From contig CAISOB010000074.1 in the NCBI GenBank assembly GCA_903886975.1, forward strand, positions 1 through 64,000: a DNA stretch of 64,000 bases, given 5' to 3'. Each line of letters starts with the position of its first letter. The stretch's first letter is position 1. This stretch comes from an uncultured beta proteobacterium (GTDB taxonomy: Bacteria > Pseudomonadota > Gammaproteobacteria > Burkholderiales > Rhodocyclaceae). Position numbers and translations under genes: made by a program. Under the pieces are notes generated by a model. The model was not told the origin of the DNA. It ran no database searches and saw nothing but the letters and a program-made list of their open reading frames with translations. Positions 40,561-49,952 of the stretch are shown piece after piece.

Positions 40561-43098
40561 CTATCCGCCAGCGCGCAGCGCTTCGAGCGGTGGCGCGGCG
40601 ATCAGTCGCGATGCCGCGAGCCAGCCGGCCGCGGTCACCAGCGCGGCGCCGCACAACATGGCCGCGGGCGCGAGCCACAACTCGATCGCGACTGGAAAAT
40701 GAAACACCTTGTGCGCCAAGAATTGGGCAATGGCCATCGCTGCCAGTGCGGCAATCAGGCCGGCGAGCCCGCCGATCGCCGCGAATTCGGCGAGCAAGGT
40801 GTGGCGCAGCTGTACACGCCGGGCGCCGAGCGTGCGCATCACCGCGAGTTCATAGCGCCGCTCCTCGGCTACCGATGCCAGCGCCGCGTAGAGGACGACA
40901 ATACCGGCGAGCAGCGTAAATAGAAAAACAAACTCAACAGCTCGCGCCACCTGCGAGATGATGGCTTGCAGCTGACGCACGATCGCGGCGACATCGACGA
41001 CGGTCAGGTTCGGAAATTCGCCGACCAGTTGGTTGACAAAGTCAGCCTGGCTGGGCGAAAGGTACACGCTGGTGATCCAGCTGGCCGGGTAGGCTTGCAG
41101 TACCGCCGGCGGGGTCAGCACGAAGAAATTCACGCGCATCGAATCCCATTCGAGCTTGCGCAAGCCGAGTACCTGCATGTCGACCTTTTCGCCGCCGATC
41201 GCAAATTCGAGCTGGTCTCCAAGCTTTAAGCCCAGCGTCATCGCCAGCCCTTCTTCGACTGAAGCCACGCCCTGCCCGGCGTCTGCGGGCGAGAACCAGC
41301 GGCCGGCCGAAACCACATTCCCGGCCGGCAAGTCGAGCCGGTACGACAGGTTAAATTCGCGGTCGACGAGACGCCTGGCCCGCTCATCATCGTAATTCGT
41401 CGCGCTCACGTCGACTCCGTTAACCTTGACCAGGCGCCCACGCACCATCGGCGAGAATTCGGCGCTCAAGCCGCGCGCCGCAAACGCTCGGCGCACGCTG
41501 TCAAGCTGGTCGGGTTGAATATTCACGACAAAGCGGTTCGGTGCATCGGGCGGTATCGCGCGGCGCCAGGCATCGAGTAGATCGTCGCGCGTCACGGTCA
41601 AAAGCAGCAGGGCCGTGAAACCGATTGCCAAGGCAACGATCTGCACGACACTTGAAGTCGAGCGCCTTTCGAGACTGGCGAGACCGTAGCGCCAGCCTAT
41701 GCCGCCGTCGCCCGCGCGAGCCCGCGCGCCGCCGCGCGCCAGCGCCGCGAGCCGCACGACCAGCCGCGCGATCAACGCAAATCCCAAGAGTGCCGCCGAG
41801 AATCCGCCGAACACGTAGGCGCCAAGGCGAATTTCGCCGGCAATCCAGAACATCAATCCGGCCAGCGCGAAGAGACCAAGCAGGTAGCCGCCGACCAGAC
41901 CGGTGGGCGGCAAGGCGCCGGAAGAGAACTCCCGGCGCAGGACACGCAGCGTCGATACCTGCTTGAGTTGCAGCAACGGCGGCAGGGCAAAACCGAACAG
42001 CAACAGCATGCCGACAACGCCACCTTGCAGCGCCGGCATTAGCCCGGGTTGCGGTAGCGGCGTCGCCAGCAATTGGGCCAGCCAGGCATAGAGTACGAAA
42101 TGCCCGAGATAACCGACGACACAGCCGAGGGCGGCGGAAACAAGGCCGAGCAGCGCGAACTGGCTGACGAAGACGCGCAACAGAAAAGCCTGGGTCGCGC
42201 CCAGACAGCGCATCACCGCGCAAGGGTCGAGATGCCGCTGCAGGTAGCGGCGCGAGGCCAGGGCAATGGCCACGGCGGCGAGCACGACGGTCAGCAATGC
42301 CGACAAGCCGAGGAACTTCTGTGCGCGATCGAGCGCCGCGCGGATTTCCGGCCGCGCATTCTCGGCGTCCTCGACGCGCTCGCCGCGTGCCAGCGACTTC
42401 TCGACATCACTGCGAAAACCACGCACCGCATCAATGTCGCCGGCGAGCAGCAGGCGATAGGCAATCCGGCTTCCCGGCTGGATCAAGCCGGTCTTGGCGA
42501 GATCGTCGATATTCATCAAGAGGCGCGGTGCGACACTAAAGAAATTGATGCCGCGATCCGGCTCCTGAGTCAGGATCGCCGTCACGCGTAGCGCTTCCTG
42601 CCCGACGCTCAGAATATCGCCCACCTCTGCCGGTAGCGCGGCAGCCAGGCGTTCGTCGATCCAGATCGTTCCCGCCACGGGAATACCGCTGGCTATGGTG
42701 TCTGCTGCATTGCGCTGCGGCGCGGTACGCAGACTTCCGCGTAGCGGATATGCGGTGGAAACAGCCTTGATTTCAGCCAGTTGCGCACGCAGGCCCTCGC
42801 CCTGGCCGCGCGAGACCATGCTCGGGAAGGTGCGCGTTTCAGCCACCGCCAGACCGCGTGCGCTCGCTTCGGCCACAAGCTGGGACGGCCACGGGTGATC
42901 AGCGGTCAGCAACAGGTCGGCACCGAGCAACTGATTGGCTTCCCGCTCGAGCGACTGGCGCACGCGGTCGGCAAAGAAGCCGACCGCAGTCAGCGCGGCC
43001 ACCGCGATGATCAGCGCAGCGGTCAGCAGCCGCAACTCACCGGCGCGCGCGTCGCGGCGCAAGAGGCGCAGGGCGAATGGGAAAAAACTCATGCCCAT
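40561..43098 (-). CDS. FtsX-like ABC transporter permease (YbbP type)
   Basis: An 845-residue inner-membrane permease with two FtsX/MacB-type modules. TM1 lies at about 24-44, then a large periplasmic domain (about 45-250), three segments around 255-345, further segments near 385-450, a second periplasmic domain (about 500-700) and the last three segments at the C-terminus. This is the layout of E. coli YbbP, which works with the ATPase YbbA. No ATPase gene is next to it here. A lipoprotein or lipid-handling role is a family inference. Start ATG 43098 or 43092. Confidence 0.85.
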   Translation of the reverse strand: MGMSFFPFALRLLRRDARAGELRLLTAALIIAVAALTAVGFFADRVRQSLEREANQLLGADLLLTADHPWPSQLVAEASARGLAVAETRTFPSMVSRGQGEGLRAQLAEIKAVSTAYPLRGSLRTAPQRNAADTIASGIPVAGTIWIDERLAAALPAEVGDILSVGQEALRVTAILTQEPDRGINFFSVAPRLLMNIDDLAKTGLIQPGSRIAYRLLLAGDIDAVRGFRSDVEKSLARGERVEDAENARPEIRAALDRAQKFLGLSALLTVVLAAVAIALASRRYLQRHLDPCAVMRCLGATQAFLLRVFVSQFALLGLVSAALGCVVGYLGHFVLYAWLAQLLATPLPQPGLMPALQGGVVGMLLLFGFALPPLLQLKQVSTLRVLRREFSSGALPPTGLVGGYLLGLFALAGLMFWIAGEIRLGAYVFGGFSAALLGFALIARLVVRLAALARGGARARAGDGGIGWRYGLASLERRSTSSVVQIVALAIGFTALLLLTVTRDDLLDAWRRAIPPDAPNRFVVNIQPDQLDSVRRAFAARGLSAEFSPMVRGRLVKVNGVDVSATNYDDERARRLVDREFNLSYRLDLPAGNVVSAGRWFSPADAGQGVASVEEGLAMTLGLKLGDQLEFAIGGEKVDMQVLGLRKLEWDSMRVNFFVLTPPAVLQAYPASWITSVYLSPSQADFVNQLVGEFPNLTVVDVAAIVRQLQAIISQVARAVEFVFLFTLLAGIVVLYAALASVAEERRYELAVMRTLGARRVQLRHTLLAEFAAIGGLAGLIAALAAMAIAQFLAHKVFHFPVAIELWLAPAAMLCGAALVTAAGWLAASRLIAAPPLEALRAGG

Positions 43099-43187
43099 GC
43101 AGCGCTCACGTGTTCATGGGCAAGCGATGCAACCCTGTTTCACTCAGACGCGAAATTCTGATTTGGGCACAAGGGGTTCGATCCTTC

Positions 43188-44441
43188 TTACCTGAAGGGG
43201 GCGAACAATTCCCGATCGACCAGACGGCGGCAGGCTTCTTCGACATTGGCGCGACTATTGAAGGAAGACAGCCGGAAATAACCTTCCCCGGCTGCGCCGA
43301 AACCGCTGCCCGGTGTCGTCACGATGTTGGCATGCTGCAGGATGCGGTCGAACAGATCCCAACTCGTTGCGCCTTTCGGGCCGCGCACCCACAGGTACGA
43401 GGCGTCGGTATAACCATAGACCTTCAGGCCGACCGAAGTCAGGGCTTCTTTCAGCAAACGGGCGTTTCCCTTGTAGAAACTGACCAGCTTTCGCACCTGT
43501 TCCTTGCCTTCCGGCGAATACAACGCTTCGGCAGCCCGCTGCACCGGGTAGGCCACGCCGTTGAACTTGGTCGTGTGATTGCGCAGCCAGAGCGGGTGGA
43601 ACGGGTACTTTTCGCCGTTGCGTTTGCGCCCCATCAGGGTCTTCGGAATCACCGCGAAACCGCAGCGCAGGCCGGTAAAGCCGCCGTTTTTCGAAAAACT
43701 GCGCAATTCGATGGCGCATTCACGTGCACCCGGAATCTCGTAAATCGAGTGCGGGATACCCGGTGTGCTGATATAGGCCTCGTAGGCCGCGTCGAAAACG
43801 ATCACCGCATTGCAGGAGAGCGCAAAATCGACCCACTTCTGCAACTGCTCGCGGGTGGCCACGGCACCGGTCGGGTTGTTCGGATAGCACAGATAGATGA
43901 GATCGACCGGCTCCTTCGGCAAATCCGGCACAAAGCCGTTTTCGGCCGTACACGGCAGATAGGTCAGCCCTTCGAAGGTGCCCTGGCCATCGGGATTGCC
44001 GGTATTGCCAAGCATCACGTTGGTGTCGACATAGACCGGATAGACCGGATCCATCACCGCAACCCGGTTGCCGGCGCCGAAAATATCCAAAAGGTTGCCG
44101 CAGTCGCACTTCGAACCGTCGGAAACGAAAATCTCGTCGGCCTCGATATCCAGGCCGCGCGCCCGGAAGTCATTCTCGGCGATGGCATTGCGCAGAAAAT
44201 CGTAACCCTGCTCCGGGCCGTAACCCCGGAAGGTTTCGCGCGCGCCCATCTCGTCGACGGCCTTGTGCATCGCCGCAATGCTGGCGGCCGGCAAGGGCTC
44301 GGTCACATCGCCGATACCGCAGCGGATGATGCGGCCAGCGACTGCCGGATTGGCGTCGGCAAACGCCTTGACCCGCCGGGTGATTTCCGGGAAGAGATAG
44401 CCGGCCTGAAGTTTCAGATAATTTTCATTGATGAAAGCCAA
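43188..44441 (-). CDS. dapL: LL-diaminopimelate aminotransferase
   Basis: A PLP enzyme that turns tetrahydrodipicolinate directly into LL-diaminopimelate using glutamate, bypassing DapD, DapC and DapE. The 417-residue sequence has the DapL-type opening [20 protein letters not shown], the diagnostic [14 protein letters not shown] and [19 protein letters not shown] (186-192), DAAYEAYI, the PLP lysine K251 in [15 protein letters not shown], and the substrate arginine in FRLSSF (R390). These distinguish it from DapC and other class I aminotransferases. Base composition matches the neighbours. The start is TTG with AAGGA upstream; no closer ATG fits. It lies 184 bases after radA and may have its own promoter. 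Confidence 0.93.
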   Translation of the reverse strand: MAFINENYLKLQAGYLFPEITRRVKAFADANPAVAGRIIRCGIGDVTEPLPAASIAAMHKAVDEMGARETFRGYGPEQGYDFLRNAIAENDFRARGLDIEADEIFVSDGSKCDCGNLLDIFGAGNRVAVMDPVYPVYVDTNVMLGNTGNPDGQGTFEGLTYLPCTAENGFVPDLPKEPVDLIYLCYPNNPTGAVATREQLQKWVDFALSCNAVIVFDAAYEAYISTPGIPHSIYEIPGARECAIELRSFSKNGGFTGLRCGFAVIPKTLMGRKRNGEKYPFHPLWLRNHTTKFNGVAYPVQRAAEALYSPEGKEQVRKLVSFYKGNARLLKEALTSVGLKVYGYTDASYLWVRGPKGATSWDLFDRILQHANIVTTPGSGFGAAGEGYFRLSSFNSRANVEEACRRLVDRELFAPFR

Positions 44442-44487
44442 GATTGTCGATCCTTGTTGAGGGTTTCGCGATAGAGGTTTGTGCGGC

Positions 44488-44607
44488 CAAAGCTTGCAAA
44501 GGCAAGCTTTGAGATGGTACTGGCTGGTTCAAGCCTTGTCCAGCGACAGCACTGTCCAAATAGGATTTGAGTTTTGACAAACAGCTGGGATCGAATGCAA
44601 AGCTTGC
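44488..44607. repeat. Hairpin and extra copy of a 10-base motif upstream of dapL
   Basis: CAAAGCTTGC (44488-44497) pairs exactly with GCAAGCTTTG (44502-44511) around a 4-base loop, and a further direct copy of CAAAGCTTGC occurs at 44598-44607. All lie in the 184-base gap between the radA stop and the dapL start. No T-tract follows the hairpin. It might be an operator or an mRNA structure controlling dapL; it has no recognised identity. Confidence 0.5.
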
Positions 44608-44625
44608 GTGCGAGGGTGCTTGAAA

Positions 44626-45990
44626 TTAATCCAGATCACGCAGGCGTTCCACCGCCTCTTCAACCCGGCGCACCGCGATCACCTCCATGCCGGCAATCGG
44701 ATGTTTCGGCTTGTTGGCCAGCGGCACCATGGCACGCGTGAAGCCGAGCTTGGCCGCTTCCTTGAGGCGCTCCTGGCCGCGCGGCGCGGGGCGAATTTCG
44801 CCGGCCAGACCAACTTCACCAAATACTATAAGTTTCGTAGGCAATGCCTTGTTTTTTAAAGAAGATATAATTGCCAACAGAACCGCCAGATCGGCCGCCG
44901 GCTCGGCGATCTTGACGCCACCGACGGCATTCACGAAGACATCCTGGTCAAAGCACAGGATGCCGGCATGGCGGTGCAATACGGCCAGCAGCATCGCCAG
45001 GCGCTGTGCATCGAGACCGACCGTGAGCCGCCGCGGATTGCCGTGCGACTGATCGACCAGCGCCTGGATCTCGACGAGCAGCGGCCGTGTTCCTTCCTGC
45101 GTCACCAGCACGCAGGACCCCGGAACTTCCTGACCGTGTTGCGAGAGAAACATCGCCGACGGGTTGTTCACGCCCTTGAGCCCCTTGTCGGTCATCGCGA
45201 AAACGCCGATCTCATTGACCGCGCCGTAGCGGTTCTTGACCGCGCGGATCAGACGAAAGCTCGAATGGGTGTCGCCCTCGAAATATAGCACGGTGTCGAC
45301 GATGTGTTCGAGCACGCGCGGCCCGGCCAACGCGCCTTCCTTGGTGACATGGCCGACCAGGATGACGTTGATCCCGGTCTGCTTGGCCAGGCGCGTGAGC
45401 TGCGCGGCGCACTCGCGTACCTGCGCCACCGATCCCGGCGCTGAACTGAGTTGCTCCGACCACAGGGTCTGTATCGAATCGATGACCGCCACCTGCGGCT
45501 TTTCCGCCTGCAAGGCGGCGAGGATTTTTTCCAGATTGATTTCCGAGAGCAGCTTGAGCTTGCGCGTATCGAGCGCAAGCCGGCGGGCACGCATGGCGAT
45601 CTGCTGCCCCGACTCCTCGCCGCTGACATAGAGCACGTGATGGGCGCCAGCCAGTTCGGCCAGCGCCTGCAAGAGCAAGGTGCTCTTGCCGATCCCCGGA
45701 TCTCCGCCAAGCAGAACCACGCCGCCCGCGACCAGACCGCCGCCGAGCGCCCGGTCGAACTCGGCGATGCCGGTCGGCAACCGGTCTTCTTCGCGCGCCT
45801 CGATCTCCGAGAGCGTCTGCAGCTTGGTCGTGCCGCCGAGCGCGGCGAAACGGCTGTTGCTCGTCGGCGCCGTTTCGGCAATCGTTTCGACAAGCGTATT
45901 CCAAACACCGCAGCCGGGGCACTGCCCCTGCCATTTCGGGACGCTGGCGCCGCACTCGGTGCACGAATAGACGGTTTTCACCTTGGCCAT
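44626..45990 (-). CDS. radA: DNA repair protein RadA
   Basis: A RecA-like branch-migration helicase for recombination repair. The 454-residue protein has the N-terminal zinc finger CTECGASVPKWQGQCPGC, Walker A GGDPGIGKSTLL near 95, the RadA motif as KNRYG (VKNRYGAVNEIG, a one-residue variant of KNRFG) and a C-terminal Lon-like domain (KIAEPAADLAVLLAI, GEVGLAGEIRP). It follows alr by 8 bases. Confidence 0.96.
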   Translation of the reverse strand: MAKVKTVYSCTECGASVPKWQGQCPGCGVWNTLVETIAETAPTSNSRFAALGGTTKLQTLSEIEAREEDRLPTGIAEFDRALGGGLVAGGVVLLGGDPGIGKSTLLLQALAELAGAHHVLYVSGEESGQQIAMRARRLALDTRKLKLLSEINLEKILAALQAEKPQVAVIDSIQTLWSEQLSSAPGSVAQVRECAAQLTRLAKQTGINVILVGHVTKEGALAGPRVLEHIVDTVLYFEGDTHSSFRLIRAVKNRYGAVNEIGVFAMTDKGLKGVNNPSAMFLSQHGQEVPGSCVLVTQEGTRPLLVEIQALVDQSHGNPRRLTVGLDAQRLAMLLAVLHRHAGILCFDQDVFVNAVGGVKIAEPAADLAVLLAIISSLKNKALPTKLIVFGEVGLAGEIRPAPRGQERLKEAAKLGFTRAMVPLANKPKHPIAGMEVIAVRRVEEAVERLRDLD

Positions 45991-45998
45991 TTATTGGG

Positions 45999-47081
45999 CT
46001 AGACCTCGATCACCGGTACGCGCCGCGCCAGCGCGCAGAACAATTCGTAACTGACCGTTCCCGCCGCTGCGGCGACTTCGTCGGCGGGCAGGCCTTCACC
46101 CCACAGCACAACTGGGCTGCCGACCTGGGCCTGCGGCAGATCGGTGAGGTCGCAGGCGAGCATGTCCATCGACACCCGACCCACGGTTTCGGTGCGCTCG
46201 CCGGCGACCAGGATCGGCGTTCCGCTTGGCGCATGGCGTGGATAGCCATCGGCATAGCCGCAGGCGACGATGCCGACGCGTGTCGGTCGCTCCGCCTCGA
46301 ACAGGCCGCCGTAGCCGACCCGCTCGCCTGCAGCGATCTCCTGCACGGCGAGAATTCGGCTGTGCAAGGTCATCACCGGCAAGAGGTCGAAGTTCGCGGC
46401 GTCCTCGTCGGCAAACGGACTGCCGCCGTAGAGCATGATGCCCGGCCTTACCCAGTCATGCGCCGTTTGTGGGTGACGCAAGATCGCCGCGGAGTTGGCC
46501 AGGGAAACCGGACAATTCCAGCCTGCGCTCATTTGCGCGAAGCGTTCCATTTGCCAGGCGATGCCGCGCCCGCCGTCGGCCTCGGCGAAGTGGCTCATCA
46601 GCGTCACCATCCCGATCGCCGATGAAACCGCCAGCTCCTGCTTGACCGCCGGCAACTGAGCGGGCGTAAAACCCAGGCGGTTCATCCCGGTATTGAGCTT
46701 GAGATAGATCGGCAGACGCAATGGCAGCGCCGCAGCGCGTATCATCTGCAGTTGCTCGAGGCGATGGACCGTGGGAATCAGGCTGTATTCGGCGCAGGCG
46801 GTCAGGTCATCGGCATCAAAGAAGCCTTCGAGCAGCAGGATCGGCTGGCGAAAACCGGCGTCACGCAGGGCCACTGCGGCCTCCAGATCAAGCAGAGCGA
46901 ATCCGTCGGCGACGTCGGCCAGCACCGACGCGGTGCGCAGCAGCCCGTGCCCGTAAGCATCGGCCTTGACCACAGCCCACGCCCGGGCGGGTTTGCCGAC
47001 ACCAGCAACGTGTTTGCGGGCGACGAGATAATTGTGCCGAAGCGCTGCCAGGCTGATACGAGCTTGAACTGGACGGGACAT
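45999..47081 (-). CDS. alr: Alanine racemase
   Basis: Interconverts L- and D-alanine with PLP for peptidoglycan. The 360-residue fold type III protein has the PLP lysine in AVVKADAYGHG near residue 38, the second catalytic tyrosine region GERVGYGGLF, and GYADGYPR. The start is the ATG of MSRPVQARISLAALRHN. It is divergent from lplT and is followed by radA, an arrangement seen in many betaproteobacteria. Confidence 0.96.
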   Translation of the reverse strand: MSRPVQARISLAALRHNYLVARKHVAGVGKPARAWAVVKADAYGHGLLRTASVLADVADGFALLDLEAAVALRDAGFRQPILLLEGFFDADDLTACAEYSLIPTVHRLEQLQMIRAAALPLRLPIYLKLNTGMNRLGFTPAQLPAVKQELAVSSAIGMVTLMSHFAEADGGRGIAWQMERFAQMSAGWNCPVSLANSAAILRHPQTAHDWVRPGIMLYGGSPFADEDAANFDLLPVMTLHSRILAVQEIAAGERVGYGGLFEAERPTRVGIVACGYADGYPRHAPSGTPILVAGERTETVGRVSMDMLACDLTDLPQAQVGSPVVLWGEGLPADEVAAAAGTVSYELFCALARRVPVIEV

Positions 47082-47192
47082 GATTCGAGTTATTCTCAGG
47101 GGGTTTTGTTCAGGATGGAGAGTATCAGCCGCATTGGGCGCCAAGACAAGCATCCATGGTCCGGAGCGATGCTAACAACTTATGTCCTTTCA

Positions 47193-47201
47193 TGGTATAA
47201 A
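47193..47201 (+). promoter_or_regulatory. Extended -10 promoter for lplT
   Basis: TGGTATAAA forms an extended -10 element (TGn plus five of six consensus bases) 35 bases before the lplT ATG in the 155-base gap divergent from alr. The -35 (TAACAA, 47173-47178) is weak, as often with extended -10 promoters. Confidence 0.4.
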
Positions 47202-47236
47202 TCCGCCACTTCATAAGAGCGGTCGCCGATTTCTAT

Positions 47237-48499
47237 ATGCCCTTCGGCTTTTATATCATCATGGTAGCGCAGTTCTTTTCGGCACTCGGTGACAATTGTC
47301 TGCTCATCGTTGCCATCGCTGCCCTGCGTGAAATGCATGCACCGGCCGCCTACGAGCCTCTGCTGAAGACCTTCTTCACTGTTTCCTATGTTGCCCTGGC
47401 GGCCTTCGTTGGCGCCTTTGCCGACTCGATGCCAAAATGGCGTGTGATGTTCATCAGCAACACGATCAAGATCGTCGGTTGCGGCATGATGTTTTTTGAA
47501 ATCCATCCGCTGATCGCCTACGCCGTTGTCGGACTTGGCGCCGCAGCCTACTCGCCGGCCAAATACGGCATCCTCACCGAATACCTGCCGCATCGCCTGC
47601 TGGTCGTAGCCAACGGATGGATCGAGGGGCTCACCGTCGGCGCGATCATCCTCGGCGTGGTTATCGGCGGCGTGCTGATCCAGCCGTCGACCGCTTATCG
47701 CCTGCTGTCCTTCGATTTCCCGATCATCGAGACAGGCGTCGAGACGGCTGCCGAGATGGCCTTGTGCTTTGTCGCTGCCTTCTACGTCATGGCCGCGATC
47801 TTCAATCTGTACATTCCCGAGACTGGTGTCGATCACCGGGCGCTGCACAAGAATCCCTGGTATTTGATCCGCGAATTCAACCATTGCCTTGTGCTGCTCT
47901 GGCGCGACCGTCTCGGACAAATTTCACTGGGCGTGACCACCCTCTTCTGGGGCGCCGGCGCCACCTTGCAGTTCATTGTCATCAAATGGGCGGAAGTGGC
48001 GGTGCACCTCGACCTCTCGAAATCGAGCATGTTGCAGGGCGTCGTCGCCCTCGGCGTGGCGATCGGGGCGGTGGGCGCGGCCAGAATGATCACCCTGCGC
48101 AAGTCCCTGACGGTCATCCCATTGGGTATGGCCATGGGGGTCATCGTGTTGCTGATGAACTATGTCACGGCGGTGTGGCTGGCGGTGCCGCTGCTGGTCA
48201 TCATCGGCGCGCTGTCCGGCTACTTTGTCGTGCCGATGAACGCGCTGCTGCAGCATCGCGGCCACATTCTGATGGGTGCCGGCCATTCGATCGCCGTGCA
48301 GAATTTCAACGAAAACCTGTCGATTCTGATCATGACCGGGCTCTATTACGCGCTGATCAAGGCCAACTTCTCGATCTATGTGATCATCATCTCCTTCGGA
48401 CTGTTTATCAGTACCGCCATGCTGCTTGTCAAGCGCCGGCATGAGGCTAATCAGCGCGAACACGACGATGTCGCCCACCTTGACGACGGTGGCCGTTGA
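47237..48499 (+). CDS. lplT: Lysophospholipid transporter LplT
   Basis: An MFS protein that flips lysophospholipids inwards across the inner membrane for re-acylation. The 420-residue protein has about twelve hydrophobic segments and the LplT opening YIIMVAQFFSALGDNCLLIVA. Conserved internal parts are LGAAAYSPAKYGILTEYLP and GWIEGLTVGAIILG. In many bacteria lplT is next to or fused with aas, the acyltransferase; no such gene follows here. The C-terminus is rich in charged residues. Confidence 0.92.
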   Translation: MPFGFYIIMVAQFFSALGDNCLLIVAIAALREMHAPAAYEPLLKTFFTVSYVALAAFVGAFADSMPKWRVMFISNTIKIVGCGMMFFEIHPLIAYAVVGLGAAAYSPAKYGILTEYLPHRLLVVANGWIEGLTVGAIILGVVIGGVLIQPSTAYRLLSFDFPIIETGVETAAEMALCFVAAFYVMAAIFNLYIPETGVDHRALHKNPWYLIREFNHCLVLLWRDRLGQISLGVTTLFWGAGATLQFIVIKWAEVAVHLDLSKSSMLQGVVALGVAIGAVGAARMITLRKSLTVIPLGMAMGVIVLLMNYVTAVWLAVPLLVIIGALSGYFVVPMNALLQHRGHILMGAGHSIAVQNFNENLSILIMTGLYYALIKANFSIYVIIISFGLFISTAMLLVKRRHEANQREHDDVAHLDDGGR

Positions 48500-48579
48500 A
48501 CAGACGGCAAATCCCGGGATAGCCCAAGCCTTGCGGCGATTGCGCTGGCGCGGCTGGCCGGGAACCGCATGGCACCGGC

Positions 48580-49077
48580 CTAAAGAATCAAAGGCGCGTT
48601 GGCCAGTTCGTCGGGATTGATACCAATAGCGGGAAAGTGCTCGGCAAGCGCCGTCGTGATGTCGCCGAGCGCGACGAGCGCGCCGTTCTCGAAGCGCCCT
48701 GCCGCAAATTCCGACTCCATGCGACGGCAGACCGAACTCCAGAATGCTTCCCCGACTCTCGCGCTGATCCCGCGATCAGCGACGATTTCGACGCGGCGGT
48801 CGATCAACTGAACGTAAATCAGCACGCCGCTGTTGTGCTCGGTGTCCCAGATGCCAAGCCGGGCGAACAGTTCGATGGCTCTCTGGCGGGCCGACTGATC
48901 GCGCAGCAGCGCCCTGAGCGGCATGCCGGCTTCGACAACAAAGCGCAATTCCGCCTGGTGCCGTTGTTCCGAAGCGGTGATCGCCTGTTCAATGGCCTGC
49001 CGCGCCGCCATTGGAAAGACGCGCAAGGCCCACCAGTGGGGCTCCAGTAAATGTCGAAAGATTCTGTCGAATTGCAT
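48580..49077 (-). CDS. TPM domain protein (second copy)
   Basis: A 165-residue protein with a single TPM_phosphatase (YgcG-type) domain, recognisable at IEQAITASEQRHQAELRFVVE and the later GVLIYVQLIDRRVEIVADRGI. It has no signal peptide or clear membrane segment, so it is probably cytoplasmic or peripherally bound. Its ATG overlaps the stop codon of the upstream TPM gene by one base (TGATG). The two TPM proteins and LemA form a three-gene unit. The exact function is unknown. Confidence 0.87.
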   Translation of the reverse strand: MQFDRIFRHLLEPHWWALRVFPMAARQAIEQAITASEQRHQAELRFVVEAGMPLRALLRDQSARQRAIELFARLGIWDTEHNSGVLIYVQLIDRRVEIVADRGISARVGEAFWSSVCRRMESEFAAGRFENGALVALGDITTALAEHFPAIGINPDELANAPLIL

Positions 49078-49949
49078 CACCAACTCCCCGAGGCGCCGCC
49101 GCCGCCGAAGCTGCCGCCACCACCGGAAAAACCACCACCCGAAAAACCGCCCAGCGACCCGCCTCCCCATGACGAGCCGCCCGAATGCCACCCGCCGCCA
49201 GCGCCGGCAGTGAGCGAAAAAATGAAAGCGATAATCCCGACGACGATCGCGAAGAACAGCGATGAAAGAAGGAGCGCGGCGGCTATCGCGGCGACCGCGC
49301 CGACGATCCCGGCCGCCAGGAAATGGCCAAAGACGGCGCGCAAGATGCCGCCGACCACAAAGACCAGAATGAAGCCGATAAAGATCAGCGTTTCGAATCC
49401 GCCACCAAAGTCCGACGCGCGCTTGCTCTGTCTCGGTGGCGGTAGGGGTTCGCCGCCGATCACCTTGATCATGCTATCGATGCCGGCGTCAATGCCGGCA
49501 TAAAAGTCGCCCTGCTTGAAGCGCGGGGCTATCGTTTCGCTGACAATACGCTTGGCGGTGGCGTCGTTGAGCGCGCCTTCGAGGCCGTAACCGACTTCTA
49601 TGCGCAGCTGCCGGTCTTCCTTGGCGATCAGCAGCAGCGCGCCGTCGTCTACGCCTTTGCGCCCGAGCTTCCAGGCTTCGACGACCCGCAGGGCGTACTC
49701 CGCGATCGTCTCGGGCTTGACCGTCGGAACGATCAGGACCGCGATCTGCGACCCTTTCTGGCGTTCAAAATCAGCGAGCTTCGCTTCCAGGCGACCGCGC
49801 TGATCGGCTGAAAGCGTTGCCGTCAGGTCGGTGACACGGGCGCGCAGTGCGGGAACTGCCTGCCCACCGTCTGCGGCCGCCAGCATCGCCGCGCACAGCA
49901 GGACAAACCCGACCAGCCAGCCGAAGCGTCGCACGCCAAGCGCCTGCAT
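49077..49949 (-). CDS. TPM domain membrane protein (YgcG family)
   Basis: A 290-residue protein with a signal peptide or N-terminal anchor (about 8-26), a periplasmic TPM domain (about 35-160; GSQIAVLIVPTVKPETIAEYA, GALLLIAKEDRQLRIEVGYGLEG-type segments), two or three membrane segments at about 185-245, and a Gly/Ser-rich tail of about 40 residues ending GASGSW. The TPM fold has been linked to photosystem repair and to phosphatase activity in plants; its role in bacteria is unclear. It follows lemA by 3 bases. Confidence 0.9.
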   Translation of the reverse strand: MQALGVRRFGWLVGFVLLCAAMLAAADGGQAVPALRARVTDLTATLSADQRGRLEAKLADFERQKGSQIAVLIVPTVKPETIAEYALRVVEAWKLGRKGVDDGALLLIAKEDRQLRIEVGYGLEGALNDATAKRIVSETIAPRFKQGDFYAGIDAGIDSMIKVIGGEPLPPPRQSKRASDFGGGFETLIFIGFILVFVVGGILRAVFGHFLAAGIVGAVAAIAAALLLSSLFFAIVVGIIAFIFSLTAGAGGGWHSGGSSWGGGSLGGFSGGGFSGGGGSFGGGGASGSW

Positions 49950-49952
49950 CGA

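Noticed and set aside
43188..44441. Possibility that the aminotransferase is DapC relocated from the scar
   Set aside because: Its motifs ([21 protein letters not shown]) are those of DapL, and its N-terminus differs completely from the DapC remnant at 36891.
43077..44474. 465-codon open frame opposite dapL
   Set aside because: Shadow of dapL, which is well supported by its catalytic residues.
44574..44579. Consensus TTGACA on the plus strand upstream of the radA 3' end
   Set aside because: No -10 at proper spacing and no plus-strand gene follows.
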